Shown one piece after another: positions 53,414 through 63,700 of a DNA stretch of 64,000 nt. The position numbers and the translations under genes were made by a program. This stretch comes from Chitinophaga pinensis. GTDB taxonomy: Bacteria; Bacteroidota; Bacteroidia; Flavobacteriales_D; Crocinitomicaceae. Location: assembly GCA_945883825.1 (NCBI GenBank), contig CAMCYF010000004.1, positions 30,205 through 94,204 of the forward strand, written 5' to 3'. Numbering within the stretch: the stretch's first letter is position 1; every line of letters begins with the position of its first letter. The notes beneath the pieces were generated by a model, which saw only the letters and a list, made by a program, of their open reading frames with translations, was not told the DNA's origin and searched no databases.

Positions 53414-53516
53414 ATTTGCGAATATGGCGGGTTTAGTGGTAACTAAAACATTCTGCTTCAGATAAATATTCGAGGTAAAATAAAGATACTGCTACTAATT
53501 CCGCCACATCGCAAAT
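53414..53516. repeat. Long imperfect palindrome, possible dispersed repeat or structured RNA
   Basis: The outer arms ATTTGCGA (53414-53421) and TCGCAAAT (53509-53516) pair perfectly. After a small bulge TGGCGG (53425-53430) pairs with CCGCCA (53501-53506). Inside, TTAGTGGTA (53433-53441) pairs with TGCTACTAA (53490-53498) using G-U wobbles. The apical loop holds a mini-hairpin TCTG...CAGA (53452-53462). A total of ~23 bp of stem around a ~48-nt loop is far beyond a normal terminator, and no poly-T follows. It resembles repeated palindromic elements I associate with Bacteroidota intergenic DNA, from memory only. Confidence 0.6.
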
Positions 53517-53530
53517 CTGTAAACCAATAA

Positions 53531-55336
53531 CTATTTTTTTGGATTTAAAAAGTTAAAAAGTTTAAGTCCTTTTGCTTTACCTATAATTATCACCAACTCT
53601 TCCAAACTTTTAGAGCGCATATTTTTTAGAGTTTTAAACTCTTTAAAAAGCACTTCTTTGGTTTTTTCTCCAATACCATTTAAAACATCTAACTCTGAAG
53701 TAATAGCCTCTGTGCTTCTTTTATTTCTATGGTGGGTTATTCCAAAACGATGTGCCTCGTTGCGCATAAATTGAACAACTTTGAGACTTTCAGACCGTTT
53801 GTCAATATAAATAGGATACTGATCTCCAGGAAAAAAAATCTCTTCTAGTTTTTTTGCAATACCAACTATAGCAACTTTTCCACGTAAATTTAATTCCTCT
53901 AGTGCATCTAAGGCAGCGCTTAATTGTCCTTTGCCACCATCAATTATAATAAGTTGTGGCAAGGATTGCTCTTCTTCGAGCATTCTCTTGTAGCGTCTAA
54001 AAACAATTTCACGCATTGTGGCAAAATCATCCGGACCATCTACCGTTTTTACATTAAAATGCCGGTAGTCTTTTTTTGCAGGCTTACCATTTTTGAATAC
54101 TACACAAGCAGAAACAGCATTTGTTCCTTGGAGATTTGAGTTATCAAAACATTCCATGTGAAGGGGTAATTCGGATAAGCGAAAATCTGATTTTACTTGT
54201 TTTAGAATTCTATCTTGGCTTGATTCTGGAGTTTTTAAAAATTCTTTTTTCTGTTTTTCCAGTTTGTAATATGCAATATTTCGTTGTGATAATTCAATCA
54301 ATTTTTTTTTCTCGCCACGTATTGGAATTGTAAGTTGAAAATCTTGGAAGTAGTTTTTTAGTTCTTGATCAACAAGAACCTCTTTAGAAGTACTTGAAAA
54401 TTTCGACCGTAATTCTGGAAGGGCATAATTTACTAAAGTTTCACTTGTCTCATTTAATTTTTTTATAATTTGATTTGTGTAGGCATGAATAATTGCACCT
54501 TCTCGAACTACTAAATAATTAACAAAAAAGCAAGATTCCTCTTCGATACAAGTAAATACATCAAGATCGGAAATTTTAGGTGAAACAATTGTGGATTTAG
54601 ATTTGTATTTTTCAATTTTTCCAAGCAATAGCTTCATTTCCTGAGCATCCTCAAATAAATAATTATTGGAGAGCATTTGCATGCGAAACTTAAGTGTTTG
54701 AATTAAGGCTGCTGTCTTTCCTTTTAAGAGTAAATGAATCTCCTCAATCATTTTATCATAAGCTTCTTTTTCTTGTTTTCCTTCACACGGACCTAAACAG
54801 CGCTTCAAGTGATATTCTAAACAAACACTAAATTTTTTTGCTTTAATTTTTTGTTGGCTTAAATCCAATGAGCAAGTACGTAAAGGGTACATTTCTCGGA
54901 TTAAGTGCAAAAGAGCGTTCATTACCTGCACATTTGGATAAGGGCCATAATAAATTGATCCGTCATCTAATTTTTGGCGAGTTGAGAAAATTCGAGGAAA
55001 AACTTCTTTTTTTACAACAATCCAAGGAAATGTTTTGTCATCCTTTAGTTGAATGTTGTATTTCGGCTGGTATGTTTTTATAAGGTTATTTTCTAATAAA
55101 AGCGCATCTAGTTCTGTTTCTACCACGATGTATTTTATTTCAAAAATTTGCCGTACGAGAATTCTCGTTTTATTATTATCAAGCGTTTTATTAAAATAAG
55201 AACTGACTCTTTTCTTGATGTTTTTGGCTTTGCCTACATAAATAATTTTCCCGGTTTTGTCAAAAAATTGGTATACACCCGGACTTTCTGGTAAAGTCAC
55301 CAATTTTAATTTTAAATTAAGTATTTCTGTACTCAC
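53531..55336 (-). CDS. uvrC: Excinuclease ABC subunit C
   Basis: UvrC makes both incisions in nucleotide excision repair. The 601-residue protein has the normal length. The N-terminal GIY-YIG nuclease (PESPGVYQFFDKTGKIIYVGKAKNIKKRVSSY) is followed by a Cys-containing segment (CLEYHLKRCLGPCEGKQ) and a UVR motif (LKFRMQMLSNNYLFEDAQEMKLLL). The RNase H-like C-terminal nuclease (MECFDNSNLQGTNAVSACVVF, IIIDGGKGQLSAALDAL, AHRFGITHHRNKR) precedes the HhH domain (ELDVLNGIGEKTKEVLFKEF). All key acidic residues appear present. Confidence 0.97.
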   Translation of the reverse strand: MSTEILNLKLKLVTLPESPGVYQFFDKTGKIIYVGKAKNIKKRVSSYFNKTLDNNKTRILVRQIFEIKYIVVETELDALLLENNLIKTYQPKYNIQLKDDKTFPWIVVKKEVFPRIFSTRQKLDDGSIYYGPYPNVQVMNALLHLIREMYPLRTCSLDLSQQKIKAKKFSVCLEYHLKRCLGPCEGKQEKEAYDKMIEEIHLLLKGKTAALIQTLKFRMQMLSNNYLFEDAQEMKLLLGKIEKYKSKSTIVSPKISDLDVFTCIEEESCFFVNYLVVREGAIIHAYTNQIIKKLNETSETLVNYALPELRSKFSSTSKEVLVDQELKNYFQDFQLTIPIRGEKKKLIELSQRNIAYYKLEKQKKEFLKTPESSQDRILKQVKSDFRLSELPLHMECFDNSNLQGTNAVSACVVFKNGKPAKKDYRHFNVKTVDGPDDFATMREIVFRRYKRMLEEEQSLPQLIIIDGGKGQLSAALDALEELNLRGKVAIVGIAKKLEEIFFPGDQYPIYIDKRSESLKVVQFMRNEAHRFGITHHRNKRSTEAITSELDVLNGIGEKTKEVLFKEFKTLKNMRSKSLEELVIIIGKAKGLKLFNFLNPKK

Positions 55337-55383
55337 GGGTATAAATTTAAGGACAAAGTTTACAAGATGTGTATGCAGAGTTT

Positions 55384-55391
55384 TATATTTG
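55384..55391 (+). promoter_or_regulatory. -7 box TATATTTG immediately before nadC
   Basis: The octamer ends 4 nt before the nadC ATG at 55396, so the transcript would begin at or inside the start codon (leaderless). It also argues against the track's ORF start at 55369. No -33 TTG at normal spacing. Confidence 0.45.
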
Positions 55392-55395
55392 TAAG

Positions 55396-56229
55396 ATGTT
55401 AGATGAAATCATACGAAATGCCCTTCAAGAAGATATTGGATCTGGAGATTACTCAACGCTTTCTTGCGTTCCAAAAGAAGCTAAAGGTTCAGCACAATTA
55501 ATTGTAAAAGAAAATGGCGTATTAGCAGGAATAGAGGTTGCCAAACGAATTTATGAAATCTATGATCCGAGTCTTTTATTTGAAGTTTTAAAATTTGATG
55601 GAGACGCAGTAAAAAAAGGGGATATTGCATTTCGTATTGTAGGTTCATCTCAAGCCATACTAACGACAGAAAGATTGGTTTTAAATTGCCTCCAAAGAAT
55701 GAGTGGAATTGCCACTTTAACTGCAAAAATCAAAAAAGAAATTCAAGGGTCTAGTTCCATAATTTTAGATACCCGAAAAACAACACCGGGCATTCGATTT
55801 TTAGAAAAATGGGCGGTGATGATTGGCGGCGGGCAAAATCACCGTTTTGGCTTGTATGATATGATTATGCTTAAGGACAATCACATTGATTATGCCGGAG
55901 GAATAACAGCGGCAATTGAAAGAACAAAAGGATTTCTTATTTCTACCAAGAAAGACTTGAAAATCGAAATAGAGGTAAGAAATACAAAAGAAATAGAGGA
56001 GGTTCTTCGAGTTGGTGGTGTTGATCGGATTATGTTGGATAATTTCTCTCCTGAAAACCTAAAAGAAGCACTAAAAATTATTCCTTCTACTTATGAAACA
56101 GAAGCATCTGGGGGAATTACATTAGAAAATATTCGTGCTTATGCAGACACAAATGTTAAATATATTTCAGTTGGTGCATTAACTCATTCTGTAAAAAGTC
56201 TCGATTTGAGTTTAAAAGCAACTTTTTAA
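55396..56229 (+). CDS. nadC: Nicotinate-nucleotide pyrophosphorylase (carboxylating), NadC
   Basis: NadC converts quinolinate and PRPP to nicotinate mononucleotide in NAD synthesis. The 277-residue protein starts at MLDEIIRNALQEDIGSGDYSTL. Motifs: NCLQRMSGIATLTAKI, ILDTRKTTPGIRFLEKWAVMIGGGQNHRFGLYDMIMLKDNHID, IEIEVRNTKEIEEVLRVGGVDRIMLDNFSPENL and EASGGITLENIRAYADTNVKYISVGALTHSVKSLDLSL. nadA and nadB are not nearby. The start follows the promoter box directly. Confidence 0.96.
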   Translation: MLDEIIRNALQEDIGSGDYSTLSCVPKEAKGSAQLIVKENGVLAGIEVAKRIYEIYDPSLLFEVLKFDGDAVKKGDIAFRIVGSSQAILTTERLVLNCLQRMSGIATLTAKIKKEIQGSSSIILDTRKTTPGIRFLEKWAVMIGGGQNHRFGLYDMIMLKDNHIDYAGGITAAIERTKGFLISTKKDLKIEIEVRNTKEIEEVLRVGGVDRIMLDNFSPENLKEALKIIPSTYETEASGGITLENIRAYADTNVKYISVGALTHSVKSLDLSLKATF

Positions 56230-56235
56230 TTTTAG

Positions 56236-56850
56236 CTATTGCTTGATATTGTAGCTGATAATTAATTTCTTATAAGCGCATGTTTCCATTTTAACAGTTT
56301 GGAATCCGTCTTCAGATTTCATTTCGCAGATAAAAGTATTCCCCTCTTTTGATTTGATGCGCAGGTCGTTCTTGAAATCAATACCAGTTTTTGTATTGAG
56401 TTTAAAAAGCGCTTCTTTTATTGTCCATGCAACTGTCAAGTCAAAAATTGATGTTGTATCGAAAATAGCAAATTCTTCAGGGTGTAAATACCGACTCCAA
56501 ACTTTCAGGATTCGAGGGTTTAATTCTTCAATATCTATTCCAATAGGTGAAGTATCGTGTGCAAAAGCAACAAAATTTTTAGAGTGACTAATAGAAATAA
56601 ATATTTTTTTATCCTTTACATTGGGCTTTCCTATTGCGTCATAGCGAATGGCTTTTTTTCCGATTTGCAAGGTTCTTAAAAACCGAACATATTCAAATTC
56701 TTTTTTTCGTTTTGGGTTACTTAATAGTTGATACTTATCCAATTCCTCAGGAAGAATTTCAGACTCTAAATTAATTTTAGTAAGTGCGCAACACGAAAAC
56801 CTAAAATTAGATTTAGTTAAGTTAAAAATGCTATTTTTAATTTCTATCAC
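56236..56850 (-). CDS. 4'-phosphopantetheinyl transferase superfamily protein
   Basis: These enzymes attach phosphopantetheine to acyl or peptidyl carrier proteins. The 204-residue protein has the two key sites: the Mg-binding GIDIEEL (residues ~104-110) and WTIKEALFK (142-150), plus ISISHSKNFVAFAH before them. Length is closer to the Sfp/HetI group than to AcpS. The partner carrier is not in the window. It is convergent with nadC, the stops being 6 bp apart. Confidence 0.9.
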   Translation of the reverse strand: MIEIKNSIFNLTKSNFRFSCCALTKINLESEILPEELDKYQLLSNPKRKKEFEYVRFLRTLQIGKKAIRYDAIGKPNVKDKKIFISISHSKNFVAFAHDTSPIGIDIEELNPRILKVWSRYLHPEEFAIFDTTSIFDLTVAWTIKEALFKLNTKTGIDFKNDLRIKSKEGNTFICEMKSEDGFQTVKMETCAYKKLIISYNIKQ

Positions 56851-56998
56851 AATCTCTTAATAACTATCACAGTTTTGCCCTATTCACAAAGGTGTAAAAA
56901 ACACATCATTTATTTGTTAATATTTTAATAATATAATTGTTTTTTTTATATTTACAAATTGAAAAATTCCAACTTAAAGCAATTTAAAGAATTATATT

Positions 56999-59900
56999 AT
57001 GGCAAATAAGTTAAAACTAGTTATACTAATATTTTTAATTCCAATGACTTGTGTCTTTTCGCAGTCTGGTTTAGGAACTATTAAAGGTACCGTTAAAGAT
57101 GAAGTTTCAAAGCAGCCACTTCCTTACAGCAAGATATTTTTGCTTCAAAATGGAGCCACAAAAGGAAATGCAAATACTGACTTTGATGGAAATTTTCAAA
57201 TTAATGGTATTCCTCCTGGTTCTTATGATGTTGAGGTAAGAAATGCAGATGGTTATCAAACATCCGTAGTTTCTGGTGTTTCAGTATCTCCAGATAAAAT
57301 TACTTTTTTAGATAAGTTAACACTTGATAAGCCAAAAGACATTAAAGATCTAGATGAAATTAGTGTTATAGCGTACCGTGTTCCATTAATTGATAAAGAT
57401 GGTGGGTCATCAGGTGGAACAGTTACAAGAGATGACATTGTGCGCCTGCCAACTCGTTCAGCAGCAGGAGTAGCACAAACAGTTGGAGGAGTCAATTCAA
57501 ATGAGGGTTCTGGAGCAATATCTGTTCGTGGTTCTCGTGAGGATGGAACTTATTATTATATTGATGGTATTAAAGTGCGTGGTTCTTCAAATATTCCTAA
57601 ATCAGCACTCGAAGAAGTTTCTGTAATTACTGGTGGAGTTCCTGCAAACTATGGAGATGTTACGGGTGGTATAATATCCATAACAACAAGAGGTCCTTCT
57701 GCTGAATACTTTGGAAGCGTAGAAGCGGTTTCTTCTGGCTTATACTTTAAAGGTGCTGATAAAGATGGCTATGACGGAAAAGTTTTTGGCTTAGATAAAT
57801 ATGGTTATAATTTGTTTGAAGGAATGTTATCAGGGCCTCTTTGGCTGCAAAAAGACTCTACTGGCAAAAAAACAAAACCAAGATTAGGTTTTTTAGTTTC
57901 TGCTAACTTTTTAGATCAATTAGACAGTAGACCAATAAAGGATGGTGGTTTACGTGTTAAAAAAGATGTTCGTGATGCTTTACTAGCAAATCCACTGAGA
58001 CCAACTTCAACAGGAAATGGAACATTTCACAATGCATTGTTCCTTAGAGATTCAGATTTTGAACGAGTTGATTGGAGAATGAATGCGCGATCAACAAGTT
58101 TATCTGGTCAAGCAAAAATAGATGTTAATACTGGACCAAGTGTGAATCTAAAATTTGGTGGTTCATTTAGTTATAACTCTGGAAGTAATTATTCATTTGC
58201 TAGTTCTCTTCTTAATTTTCAAAATTTTGGTTTTTCTAAATCATTGGACTACCGAGTTTTTGGTCAATTAAATCAGCGCTTTAACAACAATGTAGAAGGT
58301 AGTAGTTCTAAAATAAAATCTGCCCTTTATAACATTATGGTAGATTTTTCAAAATCATCTTCAGAATCGTACGATGCTAATCACAAATACAATCTATTTA
58401 ATTACGGTCATATAGGAAAATTCCAAACAAATAGAAAGCCATCTTATGAATTTGATCCAGTAACTAATACGTATATTCATAATGGTTTCAAAGAAATTGA
58501 AGTAGCATTTACTCCTTCAGAGTCAAACGCAGCTCTTGCAGCTATTACCACTCAATATTATGATATTTATGCTGGAAACCCAACTGGTCATTATGAAAAT
58601 CTTTTTCAAATTCAGCAAGGAAATGCTTTAAGAAATGGTGATGCACCAGGAAGTGTTTATGGTATATGGAGTAATATTGGAACACCAAACAATGGCTTCG
58701 GAAAAAGTGAACAAAATCAATTTCGTATTACAGGTGCAGGAGCTATTGTAATTGGAGACCACAGTATTTCACTAGGTTTTGAATATGAGCAGCGAATTGA
58801 CCGTGCATGGGGAAGTGGAGATAATGGACCTTTAGAAATTTGGCAAATTGCACGTCAGTTAGCGAACTTTCACATTGAAGAACTAAACTTAAATTCAGGG
58901 GTACTTTCTGACTCAGGTTCTTATAAAGCTATAACCTATGAGCGCTTAAATACAGGATGGGCAAATACACATAACGGTCAATATGGAGGACAAAAATACG
59001 CTGACAATCAATCTTTCTTCGATTACAATTTAAGAGTTAAATTAGGCTTAACTGCCGGAGGCAATGATTATGTTGATATAGACAATTATGATCCAAATAT
59101 TTTTTCTTTCGATATGTTTTCTCCCGATGAATTATTAAATAGCGGTGAATCATTTGTTTCGTATTATGGATATGACCATACTGGAAAGAAAGTAAATGGA
59201 CCAACAGATATTAATAAATATTTTAATGAATATGATGATAATAATAATTTCAAAAGATTTGTTGGTGCATTTCAACCAACTTATATAGCAGGTTATATAA
59301 TGGATAAATTTGCATTTAAAGACATCATATTTAATGTTGGTGCTCGAGTAGATGTTTTTGATGCGAATCAACCGGTTTTAAAAGATCCTTATCTTTTTTA
59401 CAATGCTCTTACTGTCAGAGAAGTCCGCGATCTAAAAGAAGGTAATCAAACAGAGTATGAATGGGTTAATTTACCTGAAGGAATGGGAGATGATTATATA
59501 GTTTACGTTAATGATGTTAATAATCCATCAGCAATAAATGGATTTAGAACCGGTACTAATTGGTTCAATAGTGCTGGAACTCAAGTTGAGGATCCACAAG
59601 TAGTAAGAGGTGCGACAGGAATCGCTCCTTGGTTAACTGCTGATGCATTAACACAAGAAACACCAAATGAAACTGCGTTTCAGGATTACAAGGCTGCTGT
59701 GAATTTTATGCCTCGAATTGCCTTCTCATTCCCAATTTCTGATGAAGCATCTTTTATGGCTCATTACGATGTTTTAACCAAAAGACCAACATCTGGCTTT
59801 AGATTTGATCCGTATGAATATCAGTTTATTCAATCTCGATCTAATATAATTAACAATGCAAATTTAAAACCTGAAACTACTGTAGATTACGAATTAGGTT

Positions 59901-60757
59901 TTCAGCAAGTTCTTTCAAAAACATCCTCATTAAAAATTTCTGCTTTTTATAGAGAGCAAAGAAATAATGTTCAGTTAATAAATGTTTTTGAAGCTTACCC
60001 AGCTACATACAAAACATATGGAAATCGTGATTTTGGAACTGTAAAAGGCATGACCTTGTCTTATGATTTACGCCAAACTGGAAATATTCGTATGCAAGCA
60101 AATTATACACTGCAGTTTGCCGAAGGAACAGGTTCTGATGCTAACTCTGCAAATGCTTTAATTCAAGCGGGTCTTCCTAATCTTAGAAATATATTTCCAT
60201 ATTCTTTCGATCAACGTCATTCTTTTGCTATTACATTTGACTACCGTTATGGTGAAGGTGAAGATTACGATGGCCCAATGATTGGAAAAGTAAAATTGTT
60301 TGAAAATACAGGATTTAACTTATTCACTAATATAAACTCAGGTTCTCCTTATTCTAATCAAACATTTATAACTGATGACGCTATTGGAAATTTAAATGCA
60401 GGATTAAATGGAACTTTAAACGGATCAAGACTTCCATGGGCTTATCGTTTAGATTTACAAGTTGATAAAACTATGAATATAACTTTTGGTAAAACGGAAG
60501 ACAAAAAGAAAGTCACTGCATTGAATATCTATATTCGTGTTACAAATTTATTTAATCAGTATAACATATTGGGTGTATATAGAGCTACTGGAAACTGGAA
60601 CGACGATGGTTATTTAGCTGCAGCAAGTAGTCAAACTTCTATTCAGAATCAGATTGATGAACAGTCATTTAGAGATTATTACGCTATGAAAATTTCAAAT
60701 CCATTCAATGTAAGTTCTCCAAGAACAATTAGATTGGGAATTAAAATGGACTTTTAA
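56999..60757 (+). CDS. TonB-dependent outer-membrane receptor with N-terminal carboxypeptidase-regulatory-like domain
   Basis: This 1252-residue outer-membrane beta-barrel importer has a signal peptide (residues ~1-22). A carboxypeptidase-regulatory-like domain follows (GTIKGTVKDEVSKQPLPYSKIFLLQNGATKGNANTDFDGNFQINGIPPGSYDVEV). The plug reads LPTRSAAGVAQTVGGVNSNEGSGAISVRGSREDGTYYYIDGIKVRGSSNIPKSALEEVSVITGGVPANYGDVTGGIISITTRG. The barrel ends in a C-terminal aromatic (RLGIKMDF). It is much longer than classical siderophore receptors and fits the Bacteroidota group that imports unknown large ligands. The gene for a huge secreted protein follows 19 bp later, so the pair is likely one operon. Confidence 0.93.
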   Translation: MANKLKLVILIFLIPMTCVFSQSGLGTIKGTVKDEVSKQPLPYSKIFLLQNGATKGNANTDFDGNFQINGIPPGSYDVEVRNADGYQTSVVSGVSVSPDKITFLDKLTLDKPKDIKDLDEISVIAYRVPLIDKDGGSSGGTVTRDDIVRLPTRSAAGVAQTVGGVNSNEGSGAISVRGSREDGTYYYIDGIKVRGSSNIPKSALEEVSVITGGVPANYGDVTGGIISITTRGPSAEYFGSVEAVSSGLYFKGADKDGYDGKVFGLDKYGYNLFEGMLSGPLWLQKDSTGKKTKPRLGFLVSANFLDQLDSRPIKDGGLRVKKDVRDALLANPLRPTSTGNGTFHNALFLRDSDFERVDWRMNARSTSLSGQAKIDVNTGPSVNLKFGGSFSYNSGSNYSFASSLLNFQNFGFSKSLDYRVFGQLNQRFNNNVEGSSSKIKSALYNIMVDFSKSSSESYDANHKYNLFNYGHIGKFQTNRKPSYEFDPVTNTYIHNGFKEIEVAFTPSESNAALAAITTQYYDIYAGNPTGHYENLFQIQQGNALRNGDAPGSVYGIWSNIGTPNNGFGKSEQNQFRITGAGAIVIGDHSISLGFEYEQRIDRAWGSGDNGPLEIWQIARQLANFHIEELNLNSGVLSDSGSYKAITYERLNTGWANTHNGQYGGQKYADNQSFFDYNLRVKLGLTAGGNDYVDIDNYDPNIFSFDMFSPDELLNSGESFVSYYGYDHTGKKVNGPTDINKYFNEYDDNNNFKRFVGAFQPTYIAGYIMDKFAFKDIIFNVGARVDVFDANQPVLKDPYLFYNALTVREVRDLKEGNQTEYEWVNLPEGMGDDYIVYVNDVNNPSAINGFRTGTNWFNSAGTQVEDPQVVRGATGIAPWLTADALTQETPNETAFQDYKAAVNFMPRIAFSFPISDEASFMAHYDVLTKRPTSGFRFDPYEYQFIQSRSNIINNANLKPETTVDYELGFQQVLSKTSSLKISAFYREQRNNVQLINVFEAYPATYKTYGNRDFGTVKGMTLSYDLRQTGNIRMQANYTLQFAEGTGSDANSANALIQAGLPNLRNIFPYSFDQRHSFAITFDYRYGEGEDYDGPMIGKVKLFENTGFNLFTNINSGSPYSNQTFITDDAIGNLNAGLNGTLNGSRLPWAYRLDLQVDKTMNITFGKTEDKKKVTALNIYIRVTNLFNQYNILGVYRATGNWNDDGYLAAASSQTSIQNQIDEQSFRDYYAMKISNPFNVSSPRTIRLGIKMDF

Positions 60758-60776
60758 TAAAGAAAAAAAAAGAATT

Positions 60777-63700
60777 ATGAAAAAGCAATTAATTGCCACA
60801 CTTATCGGTTTTACAATTACAGCTTCTAATGCATTTGCATATTACGGCCCCAAGGATAAAGATTCTAAACCAATCGGTAAACCAAAAGGTGCAAACTGTA
60901 GCCCAGCGACAGCAAAACTATACATGCAATTTAATGATGTTAAGGCATTGATTGAGCAGGGTGGAAGTATGTTCCAAAATCGAGCTGCAGGTATTGCACA
61001 GTATGAAGTTCCAAAGGGAGGCAATGTACATGCAATTTTTGCAGGGGCTTTGTGGATGGGTGGAACGGATGTAAATGGGCAGTTAAAATTAGCTGCTTTG
61101 AAATACCGTAATGGAAATGATTTTTGGCCAGGACCGTTAACAGTTACACCTGGATCTGGAAATTACAATCCTATAAATCCTGTTGGAGATGATGCTGTTC
61201 GAGATTTTGGAGAAGCAAATATAGATGCTGATCAATGTCTTGCTTACGATAAATTTTTCACTATTCGAAAAGCAGAGGTTATTCGTTTTAATATCTATTG
61301 GGAATGTAATAATGGTATAGTAACAGAAGGATGTGATAATATAATCCAACCTACTAATGATGAGTTAAATCGAATTTATGGATGGCCTGCTCATGGAGAT
61401 GTATCTCGCGGACAAGATTATTTTTTAGCTCCTTTTTATGACAGAGACGGAAATGGTAATTATGATCCTGATTTAGGAGATCATCCATGGTATGACGATA
61501 TTCTAGGAAGAGATGATATTGAATGTGGAATTGATAGAAGAATTTCACTTTTTGGTGATGAAACACACTGGTGGGTTTTTAATGACAAAGGAAATATTCA
61601 TAATGAAACTGGTGGTGATCCAATTGGCATGGAAATTCGTGCTCAAGCGTTTTCCTTTGCAACAAACGATGAAATAAATAGAATGACTTTTTATAATTAT
61701 GAGTTAATAAATCGAGGTACACAGACTTTATACAATACATTCTTCTCTCAATATTTGGATGCTGATATTGGAAATTATGCAGATGACTATACCGGATGTG
61801 ATGTGTCTAGAGGATTAGGATACATGTATAATGGTGACTTAAATGACCAAAGCGATGGTGGTCGATTAGGCTATGGTATAAATCCACCTGCAATTGGATG
61901 CGACTTTTTTGAAGGTCCTTACCAAGATGCTGATGGTCTTGATAATCCAGGTCCGTATTATGATGCAGCAACTGATACAGAAGTCGTTCCATCAGTAATT
62001 GAGGCCTTAACAAATAATGGAATTGTATATAAAGGAATTGGTATTGGTTATTCAGATGGAATAATTGATAATGAACGATTTGGAATGCGTCGCTTTACTT
62101 TCTTTACATCCACTTCGGCATATCCATATAATGATCCTGGACCTGCTGCAGAATTTTATAATTTTATGAGAGGTAAGTGGGCTAATGGTTCTGACATGTT
62201 TTATGGTGGTTTAGGATATGCAGGTTCTAGTGGTGCTAGTACTACCTTATCTGATTATATGTTCCCTGGAGATTCTGACCCTTTAAGTTGGTCTACTGCT
62301 GGTACGGATATGACTGGTCTTTTTCCAAATGGATGGGATGAAACCGTGAATAATAATCCTGTTGGTGACAGAAGATTTGTTCAATCTGCTGGCCCCTTTA
62401 TTTTAAAGCCAGGTGCAATAAATAATATAACTGTAGGTATTGTTTATGGACGAAGTTTAGACGGAGATCAATTTGCATCTGTTGAAGCGATGAAAAGAGC
62501 AGATACAAAAGCACAGGCTTTGTTTGATGCATGCTTTAAAATTCTTTCTCCTCCTGATGCACCAAAACTTACTATTCAAGAACTGAATAACGAACTAATT
62601 CTTCTCATAGATAATCCTTCATCTTCTAATAATTATCAGGAGAAATATAAAGTTCTTGATGAGATTAACATTACAGATCCTACTGTAGATCGTTTTTATC
62701 GTTTTCAAGGATATCAGATTTATCAACTTAAAAAAGAAGATGTTTCAGTAGCAGATATTTCTGACCCAACAAAAGCAAGATTGGTTGCTCAATGTGATAT
62801 CAAGGATAATGAGTCTCGCTTAATTAATTTCCAATTTGATGAGTCTTTGGGATTTAGCGTACCAGTAGAAAAAGTAAATGGTGCGAATGTCGGAATTAAG
62901 CATAGTTTTAAAATTACGGAGGATGCATTTGCTATAGGTCAACGTACCTTAATTAATCATAAAACGTACTATTATGTAGCTGTTGCTTATGCTTTCAATC
63001 AATTTAAAAAATACGATCCAAATGATCCTTTATTTTTAGATGGTCAAAAGACACCATATATTTCCTCACGTATTAACTATGATGGAACTGCGATCTCACC
63101 AACATCTGCGGTACCCCACAATCCAATTCCAGAAGCAGGTGGAACAGACCAATTAATTTCGTATGGTTCTTCACCACAGATCACAAGAATGGATGGTTAT
63201 GGCAATGGTAATCGCAGTATAGATTTCACAAGCAGCACTTTGAACACAATTTTAAGTGATGGTTACATGGAAAATCCAACTTATGATTATGGTAAAGGTC
63301 CTATTAATATAAAAGTTGTAGATCCTTTGAATTTAGTGCCAGGATATTTTGAATGCAAGTTCGATAAGTATACAGCACCGGCTTCGGGAAATAGTGCAGA
63401 CACAGCAAGTTGGACAATTTACCGCTATGAAAATAAGGGAGATATCAACCCTATTGATTCTATAAAATCTGAGACAGCCATTTCCAAAGACAATGAACAA
63501 ATTATTCCTTCGTGGGGCATTTCAGTTCAGATATACCAGCAGAAATACTTTTTTCCAGCTGGATCAAATAGCAATCAATACAAGACAACAGATATGATAG
63601 ATGCCTCTATTTCATTTGTGGATTCTTCGAAGCGATGGTTAGCGGGTGTAACAGACAATGATGCTTTTTATCCAACAAATTGGATTCGCTCGGGAGAATA

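Noticed and set aside
53425-53506. tRNA-like reading of the palindrome (TTAGTGGTAACTAA resembles a D-arm, TTCGAGG a T-loop)
   Set aside because: Only five acceptor pairs form, there is no 5-bp anticodon stem with a 7-nt loop and no proper T-arm. The long hairpin explains the pairing better.
53414-53516. Integron attC site
   Set aside because: The required core sites (RYYYAAC / GTTRRRY) are not found at the arms, and no integrase is present. Kept only as an unexplained palindrome.
61354-61566. Minus-strand ORFs of 60-73 residues in 60.8-62 kb
   Set aside because: All lie antisense in the long open plus-strand frame from 60777, which has a signal peptide and continuous coding character.
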